Source: Acanthococcus lagerstroemiae (lineage: Eukaryota > Arthropoda > Insecta > Hemiptera > Eriococcidae). From it: a stretch of 64,000 bases of DNA. The stretch spans positions 1 through 64,000 of the forward strand of contig JAJSSI010000026.1 of the NCBI GenBank assembly GCA_031841125.1. The letters run 5' to 3'. The translations under genes were made by a program, and so were the position numbers. Positions 1-9,500 of the stretch are shown here, one piece after another. Below the pieces are notes generated by a model. The model did no database searches. It was given only the letters and a program-made list of their open reading frames with translations, and was not told the DNA's origin. Within the stretch, counting starts at the first letter, position 1; every line of letters begins with the position of its first letter.

Positions 1-386
1 ACAGCATGTATATCTCCTCAAATGTAAAAAATTTTTCCTAATTGACCTAGAGGGATGGAATTTGCGGGGATCGAAAGGCCGTATTTTTCCACGAATTTTG
101 GTACCGGAATGGACCCATACGGACAATCAGGGAGGGGACTATGGCCGAAATGCGATCTTCATAATTTACTGCATGTATATCTCCTCAAGGGTGAAAATTT
201 TTCCTAATTGACCCAGAGGAATGGAATTAGCGGGGATCGAAAGGCCGTATTTTTCCACAAATTTTGGTACCGGAATGGACCCATACGGACAATTAGGGAG
301 GGGGCTATGGCCGAAATGCGATCTTCATAATTTACTGCATGTATATCTCCTCAAGGGTGAAAATTTTTCCTAATTGACCTACAGGG
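1..386 (+). repeat. Diverged left-end units of the array
   Basis: The partial first unit and the next two units hold most of the private substitutions in the window. Compared with the consensus they have A at 3 (ACAGCATG for ACTGCATG), C at 128 (ACAATCAGG), A at 138 (GGGGACT), C at 214 (ACCCAGAGG), A at 229 (GGAATTAGCG) and A at 259 (CCACAAATT). The linker near 23-31 also has GTAAAAAA, one base longer than usual. Units inside satellite arrays are usually the most homogenised and edge units the most diverged, so this may mean that an array edge lies not far to the left. That is an inference. Confidence 0.75.
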
Positions 387-553
387 ATGGAATTTGCGGG
401 GATCGAAAGGCCGTATTTTTCCACGAATTTTGGTACCGGAATGGACCCATACGGACAATTAGGGAGGGGGCTATGGCCGAAATGCGATCTTCATAATTTA
501 CTGCATGTATATCTCCTCAAATGTAAAAAATTTTTCCTAATTGACCTAGAGGG
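387..553 (+). repeat. 167-bp monomer, +1 A in linker
   Basis: This unit starts with a CTACAGGG junction and its linker reads GTAAAAAA, one A longer than the consensus. The extra base compensates the usual frame shift between units, so an 80-codon open frame runs from 387 to 629. The same arrangement occurs at 1382 and 3705, with GTGAAAAA instead. The next unit also carries A to G at 569 (GCGGGGGTCG). I regard the frame as a by-product, not a gene. Confidence 0.85.
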
Positions 554-1051
554 ATGGAATTTGCGGGGGTCGAAAGGCCGTATTTTTCCACGAATTTTGG
601 TACCGGAATGGACCCATACGGACAATTAGGGAGGGGGCTATGGCCGAAATGCGATCTTCATAATTTACTGCATGTATATCTCCTCAAGGGTGAAAATTTT
701 TCCTAATTGACCTACAGGGATGGAATTTGCGGGGATCGAAAGGCCGTATTTTTCCACGAATTTTGGTACCGGAATGGACCCATACGGACAATTAGGGAGG
801 GGGCTATGGCCGAAATGCGATCTTCATAATTTACTGCATGTATATCTCCTCAAATGTGAAAATTTTTCCTAATTGACCTAGAGGGATGGAATTTGCGGGG
901 ATCGAAAGGCCGTATTTTTCCACGAATTTTGGTACCGGAATGGACCCATACGGATAATTAGGGAGGGGGCTATGGCCGAAATGCGATCTTCATAATTTAC
1001 TGCATGTATATCTCCTCAAATGTGAAAATTTTTCCTAATTGACCTAGAGGG

Positions 1052-1215
1052 ATGGAATTTGCGGGGATCGAAAGGCCGTATTTTTCCACGAATTTTGGTA
1101 CCGGAATGGACCCATACGGACAATTAGGGAGGGGGCTATGGCCGAAATGCGATCTTCATAATTTACTGCATGTATATCTCCTCAAGGGTGAAAATTTTTC
1201 CTAATTGACCTAGGG
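1052..1215 (+). repeat. 164-bp monomer, 2-bp junction deletion
   Basis: The junction reads GACCTAGGGATGG where other units have GACCTAGAGGGATGG, a loss of AG next to a short purine repeat. I found no other copy in the window, so it looks like a recent replication slip that has not spread. Confidence 0.85.
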
Positions 1216-1381
1216 ATGGAATTTGCGGGGATCGAAAGGCCGTATTTTTCCACGAATTTTGGTACCGGAATGGACCCATACGGACAATTAGGGAGGGGGC
1301 TATGGCCGAAATGCGATCTTCATAATTTACTGCATGTATATCTCCTCAAGGGTGAAAATTTTTCCTAATTGACCTACAGGG

Positions 1382-1548
1382 ATGGAATTTGCGGGGATCG
1401 AAAGGCCGTATTTTTCCACGAATTTTGGTACCGGAATGGACCCATACGGACAATTAGGGAGGGGGCTATGGCCGAAATGCGATCTTCATAATTTACTGCA
1501 TGTATATCTCCTCAAATGTGAAAAATTTTTCCTAATTGACCTAGAGGG
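1382..1548 (+). repeat. 167-bp monomer, +1 A in linker
   Basis: The linker reads GTGAAAAATTTTT (five A instead of four). The unit begins with CTACAGGG, like the 167-bp units at 387 and 3705. These lie 6 and 14 monomers from it, which suggests that a multi-monomer segment was duplicated within the left block. The +1 keeps a frame open to 1624; not considered coding. Confidence 0.85.
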
Positions 1549-2378
1549 ATGGAATTTGCGGGGATCGAAAGGCCGTATTTTTCCACGAATTTTGGTACCG
1601 GAATGGACCCATACGGACAATTAGGGAGGGGGCTATGGCCGAAATGCGATCTTCATAATTTACTGCATGTATATCTCCTCAAAAATGAAAATTTTTCCTA
1701 ATTGACCTAGAGGGATGGAATTTGCGGGGATCGAAAGGCCGTATTTTTCCACGAATTTTGGTACCGGAATGGACCCATACGGACAATTAGGGAGGGGGCT
1801 ATGGCCGAAATGCGATCTTCATAATTTACTGCATGTATATCTCCTCAAGGGTGAAAATTTTTCCTAATTGACCTAGAGGGATGGAATTTGCGGGGATCGA
1901 AAGGCCGTATTTTTCCACGAATTTTGGTACCGGAATGGACCCATACGGACAATTAGGGAGGGGGCTATGGCCGAAATGCGATCTTCATAATTTACTGCAT
2001 GTATATCTCCTCAAGGGTGAAAATTTTTCCTAATTGACCTACAGGGATGGAATTTGCGGGGATCGAAAGGCCGTATTTTTCCACGAATTTTGGTACCGGA
2101 ATGGACCCATACGGACAATTAGGGAGGGGGCTATGGCCGAAATGCGATCTTCATAATTTACTGCATGTATATCTCCTCAAATGTGAAAATTTTTCCTAAT
2201 TGACCTAGAGGGATGGAATTTGCGGGGATCGAAAGGCCGTATTTTTCCACGAATTTTGGTACCGGAATGGACCCATACGGACAATTAGGGAGGGGGCTAT
2301 GGCCGAAATGCGATCTTCATAATTTACTGCATGTATATCTCCTCAAATGTGAAAATTTTTCCTAATTGACCTAGAGGG

Positions 2379-2542
2379 ATGGAATTTGCGGGGATCGAAA
2401 GGCCGTATTTTTCCACGAATTTTGGTACCGGAATGGACCCATACGGACAATTAGGGAGGGGGCTATGGCCGAAATGCGATCTTCATAATTTACTGCATGT
2501 ATATCTCCTCAAATGAAAATTTTTCCTAATTGACCTAGAGGG
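2379..2542 (+). repeat. 164-bp monomer, GT lost from linker
   Basis: The linker reads CAAATGAAAATTTTT at about 2510, lacking the GT of CAAATGTGAAAA. The same change is seen once more near 14788, about 12 kb away, inside the homogeneous interior. Confidence 0.85.
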
Positions 2543-2817
2543 ATGGAATTTGCGGGGATCGAAAGGCCGTATTTTTCCACGAATTTTGGTACCGGAATGG
2601 ACCCATACGGACAATTAGGGAGGGGGCTATGGCCGAAATGCGATCTTCATAATTTACTGCATGTATATCTCCTCAAGGGTGAAAATTTTTCCTAATTGAC
2701 CTACAGGGATGGAATTTGCGGGGATCGAAAGGCCGTATTTTTCCACGAATTTTGGTACCGGAATGGACCCATACGGACAATTAGGGAGGGGGCTATGGCC
2801 GAAATGCGATCTTCATA

Positions 2818-2825
2818 ATTCACTG
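2818..2825 (+). repeat. TTCACTGC marker substitution (left copy)
   Basis: T to C at 2821 turns TTTACTGC into TTCACTGC in an otherwise invariant core. It is followed by a CAAGGGTG linker and a GAGGG junction. The only other copy I found is at 63187-63194, with the same linker and the same junction. Confidence 0.85.
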
Positions 2826-3704
2826 CATGTATATCTCCTCAAGGGTGAAAATTTTTCCTAATTGACCTAGAGGGATGGAATTTGCGGGGATCGAAAGGCC
2901 GTATTTTTCCACGAATTTTGGTACCGGAATGGACCCATACGGACAATTAGGGAGGGGGCTATGGCCGAAATGCGATCTTCATAATTTACTGCATGTATAT
3001 CTCCTCAAGGGTGAAAATTTTTCCTAATTGACCTAGAGGGATGGAATTTGCGGGGATCGAAAGGCCGTATTTTTCCACGAATTTTGGTACCGGAATGGAC
3101 CCATACGGACAATTAGGGAGGGGGCTATGGCCGAAATGCGATCTTCATAATTTACTGCATGTATATCTCCTCAAATGTGAAAATTTTTCCTAATTGACCT
3201 AGAGGGATGGAATTTGCGGGGATCGAAAGGCCGTATTTTTCCACGAATTTTGGTACCGGAATGGACCCATACGGACAATTAGGGAGGGGGCTATGGCCGA
3301 AATGCGATCTTCATAATTTACTGCATGTATATCTCCTCAAATGTGAAAATTTTTCCTAATTGACCTAGAGGGATGGAATTTGCGGGGATCGAAAGGCCGT
3401 ATTTTTCCACGAATTTTGGTACCGGAATGGACCCATACGGACAATTAGGGAGGGGGCTATGGCCGAAATGCGATCTTCATAATTTACTGCATGTATATCT
3501 CCTCAAGGGTGAAAATTTTTCCTAATTGACCTAGAGGGATGGAATTTGCGGGGATCGAAAGGCCGTATTTTTCCACGAATTTTGGTACCGGAATGGACCC
3601 ATACGGACAATTAGGGAGGGGGCTATGGCCGAAATGCGATCTTCATAATTTACTGCATGTATATCTCCTCAAGGGTGAAAATTTTTCCTAATTGACCTAC
3701 AGGG

Positions 3705-3871
3705 ATGGAATTTGCGGGGATCGAAAGGCCGTATTTTTCCACGAATTTTGGTACCGGAATGGACCCATACGGACAATTAGGGAGGGGGCTATGGCCGAAA
3801 TGCGATCTTCATAATTTACTGCATGTATATCTCCTCAAATGTGAAAAATTTTTCCTAATTGACCTAGAGGG
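3705..3871 (+). repeat. 167-bp monomer, +1 A in linker
   Basis: Third unit in the left block that combines a CTACAGGG start with a five-A linker, which opens an 80-codon frame to 3947. Its sequence equals the unit at 1382. Given how rare both markers are, shared descent by block duplication is more likely than two independent events. Confidence 0.85.
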
Positions 3872-6360
3872 ATGGAATTTGCGGGGATCGAAAGGCCGTA
3901 TTTTTCCACGAATTTTGGTACCGGAATGGACCCATACGGACAATTAGGGAGGGGGCTATGGCCGAAATGCGATCTTCATAATTTACTGCATGTATATCTC
4001 CTCAAATGTGAAAATTTTTCCTAATTGACCTAGAGGGATGGAATTTGCGGGGATCGAAAGGCCGTATTTTTCCACGAATTTTGGTACCGGAATGGACCCA
4101 TACGGACAATTAGGGAGGGGGCTATGGCCGAAATGCGATCTTCATAATTTACTGCATGTATATCTCCTCAAGGGTGAAAATTTTTCCTAATTGACCTAGA
4201 GGAATGGAATTTGCGGGGATCGAAAGGCCGTATTTTTCCACGAATTTTGGTACCGGAATGGACCCATACGGACAATTAGGGAGGGGGCTATGGCCGAAAT
4301 GCGATCTTCATAATTTACTGCATGTATATCTCCTCAAGGGTGAAAATTTTTCCTAATTGACCTAGAGGAATGGAATTTGCGGGGATCGAAAGGCCGTATT
4401 TTTCCACGAATTTTGGTACCGGAATGGACCCATACGGACAATTAGGGAGGGGGCTATGGCCGAAATGCGATCTTCATAATTTACTGCATGTATATCTCCT
4501 CAAATGTAAAATTTTTCCTAATTGACCTAGAGGAATGGAATTTGCGGGGATCGAAAGGCCGTATTTTTCCACGAATTTTGGTACCGGAATGGACCCATAC
4601 GGACAATTAGGGAGGGGGCTATGGCCGAAATGCGATCTTCATAATTTACTGCATGTATATCTCCTCAAATGTGAAAATTTTTCCTAATTGACCTAGAGGG
4701 ATGGAATTTGCGGGGATCGAAAGGCCGTATTTTTCCACGAATTTTGGTACCGGAATGGACCCATACGGACAATTAGGGAGGGGGCTATGGCCGAAATGCG
4801 ATCTTCATAATTTACTGCATGTATATCTCCTCAAATGTGAAAATTTTTCCTAATTGACCTAGAGGGATGGAATTTGCGGGGATCGAAAGGCCGTATTTTT
4901 CCACGAATTTTGGTACCGGAATGGACCCATACGGACAATTAGGGAGGGGGCTATGGCCGAAATGCGATCTTCATAATTTACTGCATGTATATCTCCTCAA
5001 ATGTGAAAATTTTTCCTAATTGACCTAGAGGGATGGAATTTGCGGGGATCGAAAGGCCGTATTTTTCCACGAATTTTGGTACCGGAATGGACCCATACGG
5101 ACAATTAGGGAGGGGGCTATGGCCGAAATGCGATCTTCATAATTTACTGCATGTATATCTCCTCAAGGGTGAAAATTTTTCCTAATTGACCTAGAGGGAT
5201 GGAATTTGCGGGGATCGAAAGGCCGTATTTTTCCACGAATTTTGGTACCGGAATGGACCCATACGGACAATTAGGGAGGGGGCTATGGCCGAAATGCGAT
5301 CTTCATAATTTACTGCATGTATATCTCCTCAAATGTGAAAATTTTTCCTAATTGACCTAGAGGGATGGAATTTGCGGGGATCGAAAGGCCGTATTTTTCC
5401 ACGAATTTTGGTACCGGAATGGACCCATACGGACAATTAGGGAGGGGGCTATGGCCGAAATGCGATCTTCATAATTTACTGCATGTATATCTCCTCAAAT
5501 GTGAAAATTTTTCCTAATTGACCTAGAGGGATGGAATTTGCGGGGATCGAAAGGCCGTATTTTTCCACGAATTTTGGTACCGGAATGGACCCATACGGAC
5601 AATTAGGGAGGGGGCTATGGCCGAAATGCGATCTTCATAATTTACTGCATGTATATCTCCTCAAATGTGAAAATTTTTCCTAATTGACCTAGAGGGATGG
5701 AATTTGCGGGGATCGAAAGGCCGTATTTTTCCACGAATTTTGGTACCGGAATGGACCCATACGGACAATTAGGGAGGGGGCTATGGCCGAAATGCGATCT
5801 TCATAATTTACTGCATGTATATCTCCTCAAATGTGAAAATTTTTCCTAATTGACCTAGAGGGATGGAATTTGCGGGGATCGAAAGGCCGTATTTTTCCAC
5901 GAATTTTGGTACCGGAATGGACCCATACGGACAATTAGGGAGGGGGCTATGGCCGAAATGCGATCTTCATAATTTACTGCATGTATATCTCCTCAAATGT
6001 GAAAATTTTTCCTAATTGACCTAGAGGGATGGAATTTGCGGGGATCGAAAGGCCGTATTTTTCCACGAATTTTGGTACCGGAATGGACCCATACGGACAA
6101 TTAGGGAGGGGGCTATGGCCGAAATGCGATCTTCATAATTTACTGCATGTATATCTCCTCAAATGTGAAAATTTTTCCTAATTGACCTAGAGGAATGGAA
6201 TTTGCGGGGATCGAAAGGCCGTATTTTTCCACGAATTTTGGTACCGGAATGGACCCATACGGACAATTAGGGAGGGGGCTATGGCCGAAATGCGATCTTC
6301 ATAATTTACTGCATGTATATCTCCTCAAATGTGAAAATTTTTCCTAATTGACCTAGAGGG

Positions 6361-6494
6361 ATGGAATTTGCGGGGATCGAAAGGCCGTATTTTTCCACGA
6401 ATTTTGGTACCGGAATGGACCCATACGGACAATTAGGGAGGGGGCTATGGCCGAAATGCGATCTTCATAATTTACTGCATGTATATCTCCTCAA
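6361..6494 (+). repeat. Invariant 134-bp core of the monomer (type copy)
   Basis: Consensus positions 1-134 are the conserved part of the unit. Reading all copies by eye, I found only nine substitutions in this part: at 3, 128, 138, 229, 259, 569, 955, 2821 and 63190. Seven of them fall in the first kilobase. Homopolymer runs inside the core (GGGGG in the G-rich run, TTTTT after GTA, TTTT before GGTACC) keep the same length in every copy I checked. That contrasts with frequent length changes in the adjacent variable segment. Confidence 0.8.
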
Positions 6495-6526
6495 ATGTGA
6501 AAATTTTTCCTAATTGACCTAGAGGG
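6495..6526 (+). repeat. Variable 32-bp segment of the monomer (type copy)
   Basis: Consensus positions 135-166 carry nearly all differences between copies. The linker after CTCCTCAA is mostly ATGTGAAAA, with the alternatives GGGTGAAAA, GGTGAAAA, ATGTAAAA, ATGAAAA and A-only forms. The junction before the next ATGG is CTAGAGGG, CTAGAGGA, CTAGAGG with one base missing, or CTACAGGG. These variants serve as markers for tracing the history of the array. Confidence 0.85.
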
Positions 6527-9500
6527 ATGGAATTTGCGGGGATCGAAAGGCCGTATTTTTCCACGAATTTTGGTACCGGAATGGACCCATACGGACAATT
6601 AGGGAGGGGGCTATGGCCGAAATGCGATCTTCATAATTTACTGCATGTATATCTCCTCAAATGTGAAAATTTTTCCTAATTGACCTAGAGGGATGGAATT
6701 TGCGGGGATCGAAAGGCCGTATTTTTCCACGAATTTTGGTACCGGAATGGACCCATACGGACAATTAGGGAGGGGGCTATGGCCGAAATGCGATCTTCAT
6801 AATTTACTGCATGTATATCTCCTCAAATGTGAAAATTTTTCCTAATTGACCTAGAGGGATGGAATTTGCGGGGATCGAAAGGCCGTATTTTTCCACGAAT
6901 TTTGGTACCGGAATGGACCCATACGGACAATTAGGGAGGGGGCTATGGCCGAAATGCGATCTTCATAATTTACTGCATGTATATCTCCTCAAATGTGAAA
7001 ATTTTTCCTAATTGACCTAGAGGGATGGAATTTGCGGGGATCGAAAGGCCGTATTTTTCCACGAATTTTGGTACCGGAATGGACCCATACGGACAATTAG
7101 GGAGGGGGCTATGGCCGAAATGCGATCTTCATAATTTACTGCATGTATATCTCCTCAAATGTAAAATTTTTCCTAATTGACCTAGAGGGATGGAATTTGC
7201 GGGGATCGAAAGGCCGTATTTTTCCACGAATTTTGGTACCGGAATGGACCCATACGGACAATTAGGGAGGGGGCTATGGCCGAAATGCGATCTTCATAAT
7301 TTACTGCATGTATATCTCCTCAAATGTGAAAATTTTTCCTAATTGACCTAGAGGAATGGAATTTGCGGGGATCGAAAGGCCGTATTTTTCCACGAATTTT
7401 GGTACCGGAATGGACCCATACGGACAATTAGGGAGGGGGCTATGGCCGAAATGCGATCTTCATAATTTACTGCATGTATATCTCCTCAAATGTGAAAATT
7501 TTTCCTAATTGACCTAGAGGGATGGAATTTGCGGGGATCGAAAGGCCGTATTTTTCCACGAATTTTGGTACCGGAATGGACCCATACGGACAATTAGGGA
7601 GGGGGCTATGGCCGAAATGCGATCTTCATAATTTACTGCATGTATATCTCCTCAAATGTGAAAATTTTTCCTAATTGACCTAGAGGGATGGAATTTGCGG
7701 GGATCGAAAGGCCGTATTTTTCCACGAATTTTGGTACCGGAATGGACCCATACGGACAATTAGGGAGGGGGCTATGGCCGAAATGCGATCTTCATAATTT
7801 ACTGCATGTATATCTCCTCAAATGTGAAAATTTTTCCTAATTGACCTAGAGGGATGGAATTTGCGGGGATCGAAAGGCCGTATTTTTCCACGAATTTTGG
7901 TACCGGAATGGACCCATACGGACAATTAGGGAGGGGGCTATGGCCGAAATGCGATCTTCATAATTTACTGCATGTATATCTCCTCAAATGTGAAAATTTT
8001 TCCTAATTGACCTAGAGGGATGGAATTTGCGGGGATCGAAAGGCCGTATTTTTCCACGAATTTTGGTACCGGAATGGACCCATACGGACAATTAGGGAGG
8101 GGGCTATGGCCGAAATGCGATCTTCATAATTTACTGCATGTATATCTCCTCAAATGTGAAAATTTTTCCTAATTGACCTAGAGGGATGGAATTTGCGGGG
8201 ATCGAAAGGCCGTATTTTTCCACGAATTTTGGTACCGGAATGGACCCATACGGACAATTAGGGAGGGGGCTATGGCCGAAATGCGATCTTCATAATTTAC
8301 TGCATGTATATCTCCTCAAATGTGAAAATTTTTCCTAATTGACCTAGAGGGATGGAATTTGCGGGGATCGAAAGGCCGTATTTTTCCACGAATTTTGGTA
8401 CCGGAATGGACCCATACGGACAATTAGGGAGGGGGCTATGGCCGAAATGCGATCTTCATAATTTACTGCATGTATATCTCCTCAAATGTGAAAATTTTTC
8501 CTAATTGACCTAGAGGGATGGAATTTGCGGGGATCGAAAGGCCGTATTTTTCCACGAATTTTGGTACCGGAATGGACCCATACGGACAATTAGGGAGGGG
8601 GCTATGGCCGAAATGCGATCTTCATAATTTACTGCATGTATATCTCCTCAAATGTGAAAATTTTTCCTAATTGACCTAGAGGGATGGAATTTGCGGGGAT
8701 CGAAAGGCCGTATTTTTCCACGAATTTTGGTACCGGAATGGACCCATACGGACAATTAGGGAGGGGGCTATGGCCGAAATGCGATCTTCATAATTTACTG
8801 CATGTATATCTCCTCAAATGTGAAAATTTTTCCTAATTGACCTAGAGGGATGGAATTTGCGGGGATCGAAAGGCCGTATTTTTCCACGAATTTTGGTACC
8901 GGAATGGACCCATACGGACAATTAGGGAGGGGGCTATGGCCGAAATGCGATCTTCATAATTTACTGCATGTATATCTCCTCAAATGTGAAAATTTTTCCT
9001 AATTGACCTAGAGGAATGGAATTTGCGGGGATCGAAAGGCCGTATTTTTCCACGAATTTTGGTACCGGAATGGACCCATACGGACAATTAGGGAGGGGGC
9101 TATGGCCGAAATGCGATCTTCATAATTTACTGCATGTATATCTCCTCAAATGTGAAAATTTTTCCTAATTGACCTAGAGGGATGGAATTTGCGGGGATCG
9201 AAAGGCCGTATTTTTCCACGAATTTTGGTACCGGAATGGACCCATACGGACAATTAGGGAGGGGGCTATGGCCGAAATGCGATCTTCATAATTTACTGCA
9301 TGTATATCTCCTCAAATGTGAAAATTTTTCCTAATTGACCTAGAGGGATGGAATTTGCGGGGATCGAAAGGCCGTATTTTTCCACGAATTTTGGTACCGG
9401 AATGGACCCATACGGACAATTAGGGAGGGGGCTATGGCCGAAATGCGATCTTCATAATTTACTGCATGTATATCTCCTCAAATGTGAAAATTTTTCCTAA

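Larger units (their letters stand above)
387..5200 (+). repeat. Left block with mixed linkers and a tetrameric higher-order pattern
   Basis: Units here alternate between a CAAATGTG-type linker and a CAAGGGTG linker. Six units begin with a CTACAGGG junction (C at about 382, 715, 1377, 2042, 2704 and 3700). The spacing between these is 2, 4, 4, 4 and 6 monomers. Between 886 and 2708 the recurrent order is two CAAATGTG-type units, then two CAAGGGTG units, the last carrying CTACAGGG, with one slot at 2543 altered by a 2-bp linker deletion. The order returns imperfectly at 3207-4370, where the last set carries GAGGA instead of CTACAGGG. CTACAGGG always follows CAAGGGTG in this block. The last CAAGGGTG linker of the block is near 5165. 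Confidence 0.75.
6361..6526 (+). repeat. Representative consensus monomer (166 bp)
   Basis: This unit matches the majority base at every position and is offered as the type monomer. The start is arbitrary and was set at the A of ATGGAATTTG. By hand count it has 72 G or C of 166 (43%). Visible internal features are a KpnI-type palindrome GGTACC (consensus 46-51), a G-rich run GGGAGGGGG (76-84), two GGCC sites (23-26 and 89-92), a palindromic AAAATTTT followed by one more T (140-148), and several short A/T tracts. All three forward frames contain stops. Because 166 is 3 x 55 + 1, the reading frame moves by one at each unit boundary. No CENP-B box, tRNA-like or other known element was recognised in it. 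Confidence 0.95.

Noticed and set aside
387..629. 80-codon open frame, repeated at 1382-1624 and 3705-3947 and in 12830-13072
   Set aside because: It spans two satellite monomers and stays open only because one extra A offsets the frame shift between units. It has no upstream signals and no recognisable domain, and its stop lies in the common monomer sequence. It is a by-product of the repeat.
6361..6526. CENP-B box
   Set aside because: The only partial resemblance is TTCGATCCCCG on the minus strand. It lacks the required A and CGGG positions of the TTCGnnnnAnnCGGG core.
6361..6526. G-quadruplex at GGGAGGGGG
   Set aside because: Only two adjacent G runs are present; the next run (CGGGG) is about 60-100 bp away. 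That does not make a canonical intramolecular four-run motif.
6361..6526. tRNA-derived or polymerase III promoter (GGATCGAAAGG resembling a B box)
   Set aside because: The match is loose, there is no convincing A box at a proper distance, and no cloverleaf could be drawn.
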